Part shown: one piece after another, positions 43,927 to 55,000 of the stretch
How the letters are laid out: every line of letters starts with the position of its first letter
Position numbering within the stretch: position 1 is the first letter of the stretch
From: Blastopirellula sediminis
GTDB taxonomy: Bacteria; Planctomycetota; Planctomycetia; Pirellulales; Pirellulaceae
Assembly: GCF_020966755.1 (NCBI RefSeq)
Contig: NZ_JAJKFT010000004.1
Coordinates: 1,736,001-1,800,000 of the forward strand
DNA length: 64,000 nucleotides
Reading direction: 5' to 3'
Made by a program: the position numbers and the translations under genes
The notes under the pieces: model-generated
Told to the model about the DNA's origin: nothing
Seen by the model: only the letters and a program-made list of their open reading frames with translations
Database searches by the model: none

Positions 43927-44550
43927 TTAGGTCGTATGACTCCGCAAGATTTTCCGAAAAGCTGCCTTGGGGCCCATTCCTCCGCCAATGAGATCGATGC
44001 CAATTTGGCCAAACTGTTTCGCCAAGGCTGAATTTCCGAGAAAATCATGGACTCTAGCGAGCAGCAAAACCATCCTGACCTTGGTCATAACTGGAAACAA
44101 GGACGAAACAACATCGTCATCGAGGCTGTCTGGGCCAATATCAACGAATGGATGCGGGAACTTGGCAAAACGTTCGAAGAAGTTTTGCCCATGATCCAAA
44201 TAGCTATCGATTAAATCATCAATCGCCGGCTCGAGCATTTCGTACTCCCACCATTGATCGCCTTCTGCCTGCGAAGTTAGCCGCCCCCTTATTTCACAGT
44301 CGACTGATGAATAGCTCTGAATGTCAACAATTAGAGAGCCAGTCGCGTTCGGCAAAAAAGTTAAGTGGACGCCGAGGTTTACGCAACAAGCTTTGCTGTC
44401 GCTTCTACTTTGCACCTCGATGCAGTTGATTACGGGATCAACATTCCTAATCCATTTGAGATCATTTCCAACGAAGCCATCGTCGCTCAGAATTGGTGTG
44501 AGTCGCTCAAGTAAAAGTCGTTCGAACTGCTTCTTCTTGCTCGCCGACAT
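43927..44550 (-). CDS. DUF4304-like protein
   Basis: This 207-residue cytoplasmic protein starts MSASKKKQFERLLLERLTPI. The N-terminus (a helix, then LSDDGFVGNDLKWIR, then a beta segment with CCVNLGVHLTFLP) fits the DUF4304 pattern, a family often found among immunity-type genes. The function is untested. It is AT-rich like its convergent neighbour. Confidence 0.6.
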   Translation of the reverse strand: MSASKKKQFERLLLERLTPILSDDGFVGNDLKWIRNVDPVINCIEVQSRSDSKACCVNLGVHLTFLPNATGSLIVDIQSYSSVDCEIRGRLTSQAEGDQWWEYEMLEPAIDDLIDSYLDHGQNFFERFAKFPHPFVDIGPDSLDDDVVSSLFPVMTKVRMVLLLARVHDFLGNSALAKQFGQIGIDLIGGGMGPKAAFRKILRSHTT

Positions 44551-44655
44551 GCTGTTTCATCCACTAGTTATGGCTAATACGACGCATCAGTAGTCTAGCT
44601 CTTCGGATTGGGCGTCTTCAGATCACCGCGATAGGAATGCTTATCGACGTGAACA

Positions 44656-45816
44656 TCAAGCGTCGCTGGCTCCCGCAAGTTGCAGTGCCTCGGTGACGCC
44701 AAGCTGCGTCAGATCTTCCAGGCAACCTCGGACAAACTCTGCGATGGCGGCGGCTTGATCCTCCTCGGCCAAGATCCAAGCGAGCGGTTTGGATATGCCG
44801 ATTACGTGCCAGGTTGAATCTTCGGGATCGATGTCGGTCCACGCGGGGTTTCTTGCTTGGAGCGGTTTCAGGTAATCGCCGGCGACGCTCTTCACCTGTT
44901 CTCGCAGGGGGAACTTCGGATGAACCGAGATCCAAAGCCGGGCCTGGTCTTTATGGACCCCTGCCCAGAGCGATAAGTTGGGATCCGACGTTCCGCTGCT
45001 GGGGATCAAAACGCCATTGATCGTGCTCCGGGCGCTCGTGCCGAACAGGACCCGTTGATGTTGCAGCGGGCCGTGGAATGAGATGCTGGACTCACCCACT
45101 ACGTTTAACAAGGGCGCGACTAGGTTGTCGATCCGTTTCGCACACGCTTTCCCTTGCTGGGCGTACGCCCGGATTAGGGCGAGATCTTCGATTTCGATGC
45201 GGTGGTCGCTCATTTCGGTGGGATCCTGCAAGTATCTTAAGAGAAAGCCCAGCAGATGCTCGGCGAAGACTTTTTCGTCGAGAGGCAACGAACCGGCGTC
45301 GATCCGCTGCTCGATCCAATTCCCCAAATCGGTCCAACGCAAACAGTGCCAACGGGGCCGGAGTTTGCCAGCGTCGACCAGTTCGGCAATGTGGCGGGCG
45401 TGCGAAGGAATGGCGAGAACGATGCCTGCCTTGCGATCGGCGGCGACGGTTTGGACCTCGAGCCAACGGTCGTAGTTTTCGAGCTGAGTCACCGACGCCG
45501 CGAAGTCGTCGCCCAGCTCTTCCTCTTCGTCGTACGACTCGCGGGAAGAATCGTGAATGCCGGCCTGCACTTTGATTTCGATGGTCCAGAGCAAAACCGG
45601 CGGACGCGTCTCATCCTGCCGGTCGAACCCAACGATCCGCAGGTCATCTCGTTTGCCGCCGACAGCTTGTTCGGTTTCGATCTCATAGTCAAGTTCCGCC
45701 AGCGGTAGATCTCGCCAACCGCATTGATCGGCGAACTGCTGGAAGAGGAAGGTGCGAAGCTGCGGGCAGTTCAACAGGACGACGCAGAGCATCTCGGCAC
45801 AGCTGCGCTCGCGCAT
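44656..45816 (-). CDS. PD-(D/E)XK nuclease-superfamily-like protein, N-terminus uncertain
   Basis: From the first ATG (45816) there are 386 residues. YEIETEQAVGGKRDDLRIVG followed some 20 residues later by WTIEIKVQAG gives the D...ExK pattern of PD-(D/E)XK nucleases. The same frame continues upstream of this ATG with protein-like sequence (about 45 codons; PSANLFARIIRNPTDPNRP) to a TGA, without any ATG, GTG or TTG. The real start may be a rare codon such as ATT, or the start has been lost. Role unknown; no methyltransferase is adjacent. Confidence 0.6.
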   Translation of the reverse strand: MRERSCAEMLCVVLLNCPQLRTFLFQQFADQCGWRDLPLAELDYEIETEQAVGGKRDDLRIVGFDRQDETRPPVLLWTIEIKVQAGIHDSSRESYDEEEELGDDFAASVTQLENYDRWLEVQTVAADRKAGIVLAIPSHARHIAELVDAGKLRPRWHCLRWTDLGNWIEQRIDAGSLPLDEKVFAEHLLGFLLRYLQDPTEMSDHRIEIEDLALIRAYAQQGKACAKRIDNLVAPLLNVVGESSISFHGPLQHQRVLFGTSARSTINGVLIPSSGTSDPNLSLWAGVHKDQARLWISVHPKFPLREQVKSVAGDYLKPLQARNPAWTDIDPEDSTWHVIGISKPLAWILAEEDQAAAIAEFVRGCLEDLTQLGVTEALQLAGASDA

Positions 45817-45987
45817 CGGCCGATTGGGATCGGTCGGATTGCGAATAATCCGCGCAAACAGGTTGGCCGACGGATCGGGAACGTGGACCCGCGCCGTAGT
45901 GGGCTGTGGCGATCGAAAGATGGGAATGAATGCTCTGGCGATGGCGCTGGTCCTTGGTCAAGTTGCGTCAAAACGACATGTCCGGCT

Positions 45988-46533
45988 CTATCGGTCCGCT
46001 ACCCCGATGTTTTCAATCGCTCCGTTCTTCGAATCGGAGTCTTGCAACAACAAGCCAATAATCTTCACCACATCCGTTGGCATCGGTTCCAAAAAGTCAA
46101 ACCGACGATTGGGCTCGTCTCCATCCGCGATCGAATCCTCAAACGGGATATACATGCAACAATCTTTTGCAGAGATCACACAGTCGACCGAATAATACCC
46201 ACTCCCCATTTTAAATTGCATCGTGTACGGGACATACCTTCGCGACGGCAGTCCCGCATCGTAATCTTCAGCAAATGCCCTTCCTCCTCGAGTCGACCGC
46301 GCAACCCCACTGCTTAGATACTCAATCGCTTCCCTGCTGTCACAGGTTACGCGTCTTCCCTGGCCGAGGATCACGATGCTTTCAACCCTAGTCGACGAGC
46401 TGCCTGAAATCATTCGTTGAAACTCGAGTCTGGGCGCCCACATTCTCACGATGACTGCCACGGTAAGAATGAGGAACAGCAAGGAGAGTATTCCAAATTG
46501 AAATCTTCGTCTGCTCGCCACCATTTGCGTCAA
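45988..46533 (-). CDS. Small membrane-anchored hypothetical protein
   Basis: This protein of 181 residues starts at TTG 46533 (or 178 from ATG 46524). An N-terminal membrane helix (FGILSLLFLILTVAVIVRMW) is preceded by RRRFQ, a planctomycete-style anchor. The remainder is extracytoplasmic and mixed (DSREAIEYLSSGVA, YYSVDCVISAKDC). No family is recognised. The start overlaps the stop of the tiny upstream gene, which suggests coupling. Confidence 0.6.
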   Translation of the reverse strand: MTQMVASRRRFQFGILSLLFLILTVAVIVRMWAPRLEFQRMISGSSSTRVESIVILGQGRRVTCDSREAIEYLSSGVARSTRGGRAFAEDYDAGLPSRRYVPYTMQFKMGSGYYSVDCVISAKDCCMYIPFEDSIADGDEPNRRFDFLEPMPTDVVKIIGLLLQDSDSKNGAIENIGVADR

Positions 46534-46688
46534 TGCTCACCAAAAGGAAGATACTTTTGCAAATCGGCGAAACAAGCCGCGATGATCAACGCACTCCAAA
46601 GTCCAATTCGGCGGTGTGGCATGGTTCGTTCCCGTAAGTCAGGGCGTGAAGTTTGCGTTGCCTCGTCATCTTCGGCATCGTACGTCAA
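46530..46688 (-). CDS. Tiny membrane protein, coupled on both sides (TTG start)
   Basis: This 52-codon frame starts at TTG 46688, inside the stop of the upstream propeller gene (TTGA), and ends in the TTGA start of the downstream gene. It encodes an acidic N-terminus (MTYDAEDDEATQTSRPDLRE) and one membrane helix (IGLWSALIIAACFADLQ). The double overlap supports translation. An internal ATG at 46622 would give only 30 residues. The function is unknown. Confidence 0.45.
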   Translation of the reverse strand: MTYDAEDDEATQTSRPDLRERTMPHRRIGLWSALIIAACFADLQKYLPFGEH

Positions 46689-47887
46689 GGCTTCGTCGGC
46701 GCAGGGTCTGACTTGCTTTGACTGGCGACCCGCAGCGTCGTCCAGGTTCCTTCGTTCACGTTGTAGTAGATCCGCTGCCCGTCGGCGCTGAAGGCGGGGT
46801 GGGGGTGATTGTGCCGCCAACTTTTGGCGCCTTTGGTGTTGCCAAAGATATCGATCAAGACGAAATCGTCGCGGGTCATCGATCCGACGGCGATGGCCCA
46901 ATCGCCCGGCTCGCCATACTTGCGTTTCGTCACATCGGCGTCGGTAACGAAGAGGTCCCCTTGCGGCGAAATCGACGGATGGTCGGAGATGCAGGAGGGG
47001 GCGTTCCGCTTCGTTTTTCCGGTTGCGATGTCGACCGTGACGTTGCCTTTCTCAAAAATCTGCTGACTATCCGGGGACCATGAAGGGTGCCCCCAGGTTT
47101 TGAACAGTTGCACCAGCCGCTGCTGCGGAAGGTCGTAGACGACTTTTCCCTGGCGATAGCTCGCCTTGGAGCTGCGAAAATCATCGCCGCCGCTGGGGCG
47201 CGAGAGTTTGAAGAAGATGCGATTGCCGTCCGGGCTCATCACCGGAAAAAAGATCGAGATGTTGTCGCCGCCGAACTGCTCTTTGGTCCAATCGCCGTAC
47301 GCGCCGATGACGTCGGCAGCGGTGACGATCGTCTTGATTTCGCCGGTAACGACATGAACCAGCTGCAGATCGCGATAGGGGCCAGGCTTCCAGTGGCAGC
47401 CATAGATCGGAACCCAGGGACTCGCGGGCGATCCAAAACCCACCTGGCGGTCTTCGGCAAGAACTTTTTCCTTGTTGGTCGCAATGTCGACGGCGATGAC
47501 GAACCACCGGCCGTCGCGACAATCATGGTAAACGACCTGCTGGCCGCCATTGCTCCACTGTTGACACGCGACCCGATGCGCATCTTCGGTCGTGACGTTC
47601 TCCGCGAGGAGCGCTTCCTGGCCAGTGCGACGCTCCAGGATGCGGATCTCGCCTGATTCTCCGCTCGCCGCCGTGGAGGTGAAATAGAGAACGTATTTGC
47701 CGTCGGGACTTTCGGGCGAGGTGTTGAAGTAGGAGTGAATCACATGCCGATCGGCGTGCGGGGCGACGTTTTCGACGCGAACTCCGTCGCGCCACGATGC
47801 AAGATCATCGTTCTCCTCCGCCCGTAGGCCGCCGATTGGCAAAGCCAGCAGGATCGCTATTGCGACGTAACGTTTTCCATTTCTCAT
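46685..47887 (-). CDS. Exported WD40-like (PD40/TolB-type) beta-propeller protein
   Basis: This 400-residue protein has a signal peptide (MRNGKRYVAIAILLALPIGG) and repeated propeller blades with SPDGKYVLYFTS, MSPDGNRIFFKL, SPDSQQIFEKG and FSADGQRIYYNV. It resembles PD40/TolB-like propellers and the fold of oligogalacturonate lyases, but no catalytic set could be confirmed. It leads a coupled cluster with two small genes downstream. Confidence 0.75.
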   Translation of the reverse strand: MRNGKRYVAIAILLALPIGGLRAEENDDLASWRDGVRVENVAPHADRHVIHSYFNTSPESPDGKYVLYFTSTAASGESGEIRILERRTGQEALLAENVTTEDAHRVACQQWSNGGQQVVYHDCRDGRWFVIAVDIATNKEKVLAEDRQVGFGSPASPWVPIYGCHWKPGPYRDLQLVHVVTGEIKTIVTAADVIGAYGDWTKEQFGGDNISIFFPVMSPDGNRIFFKLSRPSGGDDFRSSKASYRQGKVVYDLPQQRLVQLFKTWGHPSWSPDSQQIFEKGNVTVDIATGKTKRNAPSCISDHPSISPQGDLFVTDADVTKRKYGEPGDWAIAVGSMTRDDFVLIDIFGNTKGAKSWRHNHPHPAFSADGQRIYYNVNEGTWTTLRVASQSKSDPAPTKP

Positions 47888-47928
47888 TGCGGCACTCGTT
47901 TCTCAGGTGGATTGACGCGGCCTCACCG

Positions 47929-48666
47929 TTACTTCAGCTTCCAGACCTTAACGTCATCCACCGCCGCGGACTTGTTTACGGCGAGCGTGATCATTCGCTT
48001 GGTCGGATGGGCGATCCCTTCGGACTGGAACTCGCCGACCGGCTTGCCGTCGAGGGTCGCTTTCATAACGTCGCCGGCGACGACTACCTTCAGCGTGTAC
48101 CACTTGTCGGCTTCCAGCTTCAGCGGGAAGTTGGCCCGCTTGGTTTGGAGGAGCTTGTTCAGTTCTGGCGACTTTTCGCCAGAGAGGCGCCGTTCGCGAA
48201 TCTTGAGGTCCATCTGCCCGGTCTTCGAGTCGGTGAGGGTGATCCCCTTGAGCATGATGCGAGCGACGCAGAGATGGCCGGCATGCACCGTCTTCAGCTC
48301 GCGGTCGACAAAGTCGATCCCCAGATCGTCGCCGGGACCGAGCTTGAACTTCAGCTCGACCGCTCCATCCTGAAACGCCACGTCATGAAAGATGGCGACC
48401 CCGTGATCGGCTTCGGGATGGCGAGTGACCTGCATCGCTCCGTCGACCAGGTCGACTTGCTGGTGACCCTTGGCGCGCCAGGCGCTGTTGCTGGTCCAGC
48501 CATTGCCGATCTCCTCCTTGCCGGGCGTCGTTTCGTCGCGGTTGAAGTCGTCTTCGAAGAGGAGGACGCCAGCTTCGTCGCTTTGACTCTCCTGGGCGCT
48601 AGCGATCGAGATACTAAAGCCGATAGACAAACAGGCAAAGAGGAGCAGGGGGGAACGTTTCAGCAT
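47929..48666 (-). CDS. Exported DUF1080-like / concanavalin-type protein
   Basis: This 245-residue protein has a signal peptide ([20 protein letters not shown]) and one beta-sandwich domain: [48 protein letters not shown], and [16 protein letters not shown] near the end. It resembles DUF1080 (3-keto-disaccharide hydrolase-like) or LamG-like folds common in planctomycetes. Its substrate is unknown. It lies 41 nt upstream of the propeller gene on the same strand and may be co-transcribed with it. Confidence 0.75.
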   Translation of the reverse strand: MLKRSPLLLFACLSIGFSISIASAQESQSDEAGVLLFEDDFNRDETTPGKEEIGNGWTSNSAWRAKGHQQVDLVDGAMQVTRHPEADHGVAIFHDVAFQDGAVELKFKLGPGDDLGIDFVDRELKTVHAGHLCVARIMLKGITLTDSKTGQMDLKIRERRLSGEKSPELNKLLQTKRANFPLKLEADKWYTLKVVVAGDVMKATLDGKPVGEFQSEGIAHPTKRMITLAVNKSAAVDDVKVWKLK

Positions 48667-49099
48667 TGGGTTTCGCCTTGTGATGGAATAGCGGCAACGT
48701 TCGTCTCGTGGGTAGCGAACGACTGGGGGCTTCTGGGAAAGGTCTCATTCTACCAACGCGAGAGGGTAGTTCCCAATCGTGCGAAAAAGCCGGTCGAGAC
48801 GAGCGTTGGGGAATGTCACGTCGCTAATCGTTCGTTGATTTGCGTCCGCCTACGACTCTGGACCACCGATCGCTGTCCGCTAAAGACCGATGCGCGCACT
48901 TCTTTCGCGCTCTTGGAAAGGCCATGGTCGATTCCGCCACGACAGAATGGTTAACTTTGTCGATTTTCGGGAATCTCCTGATGCCCCATATTCGGGATCG
49001 AGGCTCACGCTTCCAGGTTGTCGAGACAGTAGCCCCGTTCATGCACAAAGTTACTGCCTCATCGATCATTTTAGGGCAAACAAATGAGGCCAGCTTACG
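48667..49099. promoter_or_regulatory. Divergent promoter region before the giant surface-protein gene
   Basis: No gene is visible in these 433 bases between the divergent DUF1080-like gene and the surface-protein gene. The 16-mer TTTGTCGATTTTCGGG at 48956-48971 also occurs at 23580-23595, before the BON gene. No strong ribosome site precedes the ATG at 49100. Confidence 0.35.
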
Positions 49100-52000
49100 A
49101 TGTCCACTACACCCCGCCGACGAACTCGTGCGCCAAGTGCGCTTCGGTCGAAATGTGAACGAGCAAGAAAGGAGCTGCAACGACGATCGCGCCGCACGCT
49201 TCTGTTTGAAACGATTGAACCGCGGTTGGCGTTGACGACGGCGCCGCTCGGCGATCAGTTTGTCGTCGCCGAAACCTTGGGGTTCACGGCAACTCCCGCC
49301 GCGGTCGCCGTTCAGGCGGATGGATCCATTATCACGGCCTGGGAAAGCTATGAAGAAGACGGAAGCGGTTTTGGCGTATTCGCTCAACGTTTCGATGCGA
49401 ATGGAAACGAGATCGACGCTACGCCGTTTCTCGTAAACACGACCACGGATCGCGAACAATCGGCTCCCGCGATTGCGACCGATGCGGCCGGCAACGTACT
49501 GATCGTCTGGCAAAGCAAGGGGCAAGACGAAGCGGACACGTTTGGCGTCTACGGCCAGTGGTACGACAGCTTGGGCGCGAAGTTGGGAGGAGAATTTCGG
49601 ATCAACAGTACGACGGCTGGAGATCAGAAGGCCCCGGATGTGGCGATCGACGGCTCGGGCGACGCGATCGTCACATGGCAAAGCTTCGGCCAGGATGGGA
49701 GCGACTGGGGCGTCTATTACACGCGGCTTGATGCGGTAGCTGGCGGCGTCGCCGACACGACTCCGGCGGGAGACATGCTCGTCAATGACGCCGTCGCGGG
49801 TCCGCAGCAGAATCCCACCGTGGCCGCTGCGACCAACGGCAATTTTGTGATCGCGTGGGAAGCGATCGATCCGATCGGAGGCGACGACGCGAGTCTCGAC
49901 ATCTACGCGAAGGTATTCGATTCGACCGGGACCGAAATCACGCTGGGCGAACAATTGGCGAATACCGACCAATTGCGAGATCAAGTAACGCCGGACGCCG
50001 CCATCGACGCGGACGGCGACTTTGTGGTCGTCTGGACGGCCGGGGGCATTCCCGGGAGCGGGTCCGACGTTTTCGGTCAGCGGTTCGATGAAATGGGAGT
50101 CCGCGCGGGGCAGCAGTTTCGGGTCAACGACACGACGCTGGCCGAACAGGTCGGGGGTGTCGTCGCGATGGACCAAGATGGCAATTTCTTCGTCACCTGG
50201 CAAAGCGTCCATCAGGATGGATTTAGCGAAGGGGTATATGGCCGCGCGTATGCGGCGGCGGGAACCGAGCTCACGGGAGAAACATTGATCAACACGACGA
50301 TCGAAGGTCCGCAGAGCCTTCCCTCGATCGGCATGAATGCGAACGGCCGAGCCGCCGTCATTTGGCACAGCAAAAACGAAGAGCATGATTCGGCGCTGTT
50401 CGCTCAGCGATTCGACCTGAGCGGCGCTTCCTTGACGAAAGTGGGCGGCGAACTGGAATTGGCCTCGTTGGTCGAACTGGAAGGGAGCAAATCGGCTGCA
50501 GCGATCGACCAGCAAGGTCGCACGGTCGTCGCCTTTGAATCGTATGACGAAGATGGCGACGCGATGGGGGTCTACGCCCAATTGCTCGATGAGTTTGGCG
50601 ATCCGATCGGAGACCGATTTCTCGTCAACACCGACTTTACCACCGGCGATCAAAGTGCGCCGGCAGTGGCCCGAGCCCTCGACGGACGTTTCGTCATCGT
50701 CTGGCAAAGCAAGAATCAAGATGGCGACGGAAACGGCATTTTCGCGCAGCGCTATTCGGCGACCGGCGTACCGATCGATAATGCGATCCAGGTCAACACG
50801 ACGAGCGCCGGCAATCAAACGAAGCCGGCTGTGGCGATGGCCGAGGATGGCCGATTTGTCGTCGCCTGGCAGGGAGACGACGGTCTCGAAGACGGAGGCG
50901 TCGACGGCACGACCGATATCTTCGCCCAGCGGTTTGATGCGGATGGCAACGCGGTCGGCAGCGAGTTTCAGGTCAACCAATTTGAAGCCACCGATCAGAC
51001 GACGCCTGCGATAACGATGAACGCGAGCGGCGAGTTTGCGATCGCTTGGGTCAGTAGCCATCCTTCGCTGGACGTCGTTGGTGCGGAAGAGGCGATTGAC
51101 GCCGAAAAGAGCGTGTTCGTGCAATGGTACGACGCGAACGGCGTTTCGACGGGGCCCGAAGTGATCGCGCATGTCTATGTGAAGGACGCTCAGGAATCGC
51201 CTCAGATCGGTATGGATGCGGCCGGCAACTTTGTCGCCGCGTGGCAGAGCATTAACCAGGACGGCGACACTTGGGGCGTCTTCGGTCGTCAATTCAACCG
51301 ACAAAAAGTTCCGCTCACGGCCGCCGAGTTTCAGATCAACGAACAGACGGAAGGGCTCCAGCGGTTGGTCGGATTGGGAGTCGACGCCGCCGGAAACTTC
51401 GTCGTCGCTTACGAGAGCACCGCGGCAGGTACCGACGACGGGATCAGCACCGACATCTATCGCCGCGAGTACTTTGCGGATGGGAGCCCCAACGGCGGCG
51501 AGAACGTCGTCAACACTTGGACCGGCGGTCCTCAAACGCTGCCGGTAGTCGCCCGGACCGCAACCGGTAACTACGGCGTCTTCTGGTCCGGCCAGGGCTT
51601 CAGTCACATCGACGGCGTCCATGGTCGGCTGTATGACGTCAATTTGATCGATGACCCCGGCCAGCCGAGTCGAGTTCCGATCGGCGATCAATTCCTGGTC
51701 AGCCCCACGCTCGGCTTTGAGTTCAGCTCGCCGGCGATCGCCGTAAACGACAATGGCTCGCTCACCATTGCGTTTGAAACTTTCGAGGAGGATGGGAGCG
51801 GCTTTGGCATCTTCACAGAGCGGCTCGACGCTAGCGGCAATGCGATTGTCGGCTCGCGCCAGCAGGTGAATACCACGACGCTCGACGATCAATCGGCTCC
51901 AGCGATCGCTACCGACGGCAACGGAAACGTGTTGATCGTCTGGCAAAGCAAAGACGCCAACGGCCTGGGCGTCTTCGGCCAATGGCTGGATGGGGCGGGA

Positions 52001-55000
52001 CAAAAAATCGGCGCCGAGTTCCAACTGAATTCGCAGGTCATCGGCGATCAGTTCCATCCCGATCTCGCCATCGATGACCAGGGACGCGCACTCGTCGCGT
52101 GGCAAAGTGCCGGCCAAGATGGGGATGGTCTGGGCGTTTTCTACGTAACGCTCGATTCGATCGGCGATACGACCCCCAGCGCCGAGCAACAAGCGAACGT
52201 CGCCGTTGTCGGCGATCAATTCTCTCCCCGAGTCGCCGCCGCAGCGCATGACGCCAGCGCCGCGAACAATCAATTCGTAATCGCCTGGCAAGGTCCTGCC
52301 CCAATTGTTCCGGGGGAAGAGGAGGTCGAAGCGAGCGTCGACGTTTACGCACGCCGCATTGACAGTCTTGGAATGCCCGTAGGAGGCGAAATCGTCGTTA
52401 ACTCTATCGCGGAAAAGGACCAGATTCTTCCCGATTTGGGAATGGACGCTGCTGGCAACGTCGTCTTTGTATGGCAGTCGGAAGGACAAACCGGCAGCGG
52501 CTCCGACGTGTACGCCCGCCGCATGACGGCCGATGGAACCCTGTTAGAATTCGACCAACTCGTCAACACGACGACCACGAGACCTCAGCGTCTTCCATCG
52601 GTCGCCGTCGACGCTGCAGGCAACTATCTGGTGACGTGGCAAAGCCAGCATCAGGATGGCTACAGTTGGGGAATTTATCGACAAGCGTTCGATTCGTCCG
52701 GCGCGGAAGTCGGCGAGGAAGTCATCGTCAATCACCGAGTGGAAGGACCGCAAACCGCCCCCACGGCGGCTAGTAACGCAAATGGCGACGGGATTGTCGC
52801 TTGGCTGGGGAATAGCGCCACGCACGAGCCTTCAATCTTCGGTCATTTGTTTGATCTCCCCGCGACCGAGGTGGCTGGAGAGTTTCTGCTGACCAGTTAT
52901 GTGGGGCTTGAAGCGAACGCTCCTGCCGCTGCGATGAACGCGCAGCGCGAATCGATCGTCGTTTGGGAGAGCTACGCCGAAGCGGAAGATGACGGCAGCG
53001 GCCTGGGAATATTCGGTCAGTTGCTCGACTCGCAAGGGGCGCCAATCGGCGATCGCTTCCTGATCAACGAGAACATCAAGCTCGGTAATCAAAGTTCTCC
53101 GGCGGTCGCACGTGCTCCCAGCGGTCAATTTGTCGTCGCTTGGGAGAGTGAAGTCGCCGATGGAACCTACGACATCTTCGCCAGACGCTTTTTCGCCAAC
53201 GGCACGACGAATGGCGATATCTTTCAAGTCAATCCGGTCGCGATCTCTGGCGATCAAAAGGCGCCTGCAGTGGCGATCGGCGCAGACGGACGGTTCGTCA
53301 TCGCCTGGCAAACGGACAGCGGCGACGGCTCGACGGACATTATGGCCCAGCGCTACCTCCCCAACGGAGATGCTGATGGGAGCGCCTTCCAGGTGAACAA
53401 CGAAACCGCGCTCGACCAGTACGATCCGGCAATTTCGATGAACGCGAGCGGGCAATTCGTGATCGTTTGGGTGAGCGATCACCCAGCGGCCGATCCGGAA
53501 ACGATGGACGTCGATTCTGAGAAAAGCGTCTTTGCCCAGTGGTATGGATCGGATGGACAGGCGATGGGGGACGAAGTGCTGGTCCACAACTACGTGAAGG
53601 ATGCACAGGAAGCGCCGGCCGTGGGAATCGATGCGCTGGGTCGATTTGTCGTCGCCTGGCAAAGCATCAATCAGGACGGCAACTCGTGGGGGGTTTTCGC
53701 ACGACGGTTCAACGCCGACAAGACGGCGATCGACAACCGCGAGTTCGTCGTCAACGAGACGAGAATGGGACCGCAGCGATTCGCTGGAATCGGCGTCGAC
53801 CAGTATGGTCGATTCGTGATCGCCTGGCAGTCGAACGAACGGGCGGAATTAACGGACACTGGCAGCGGCGGTGGCGGAGGGGGCGGCGAGGCGGAAACTC
53901 CCGAAGGTAGCAGTTGGGATCTCTACAGTCGGCAATACAGCTGGGACGGCAGTCCCGAAGGAGGCGAATTGCCGGTTAACGTTTGGCAGATGGGACCACA
54001 GATCCTACCCGTTGTCGCGCAAGCGCCCGGCGGCGACTTTGGCGTCTTCTGGCTTGGACAAGGCCCAGATCACGTGGAAGGAGTACATGGTCGCCTTTAT
54101 CAAAGCTTGTTCGAATTCGGTGATGCGCCCGACGCCAATTACAAGACTTTGTTGGCGAGCAATGGTGCGCGGCACCTGCCGTTTTCCCAGCTCTATTTGG
54201 GCGCCGGCATGGATGGGGAGTTCGATGGACAACCTTCTTCGGACGCCAAAGGGGACGACAACGACGCCAATGGCGACGATGAAGACGGCGTAGTGATGCC
54301 CAGGGTACTGTTGTCCGGGACGTCGGCGAACTTCACCGTGACGGCGTCAGCGGCCGGCAAACTTGACGCGTGGATTGACTTTAACCACAACGGCGTCTTT
54401 GAACCAAGTGAGAAGATCGCGAATAGCATTGACGTGTCGGCCGGAGCGAATTTGATCTCCGTCGCCGTTCCTCAATTCTCCCCCACGAGCCTCACGTTCG
54501 CCCGCTTCCGAATTAGCAGTACCGGCGGACTGGCGCCGACCGGCGTCGCTCTGGATGGCGAAGTCGAAGATTACGCGATCCAAATCATCGCTTCGCCGGT
54601 GACTTTGACGAACGACGGCACGCTGTATGTCGTCGGCGCTCAAACCGGTGACGCCGTCATCGTCTCGAAGTATTTCAATCGGATCGACGTCTTTACTAAC
54701 ATTGGCGCGAGTCGCTGGTGGCCGACCCGCACCTACAACTTCAACGCCATCTCCGTCAACCAATTGGTGATTCTGACTCTCGGGGGAAATGACTACGTGC
54801 AGGTCCGGGACTGGTGGGGACTTGCGCTGCCGACTTACATTGACGGTGGCGACGGCATTGATGAGCTCCGCGGTGGCGCCGGGCCCGATGTAATCCTCGG
54901 CGGTCGAGGAAATGATCGGATCTATGGCGGCAATGGAAACGACATCCTCTCTGGAGGCGACGGAGATGACCTCCTCGTGGGGAACGGCGGGAGCAACTTG

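Noticed and set aside
48824-52489. Very long minus-strand open frame (over 1200 codons) under the surface-protein gene
   Set aside because: It is antisense to a repeat-rich gene whose codon pattern keeps this frame open. The translation is low-complexity and family-free, and it runs across the divergent promoter region.
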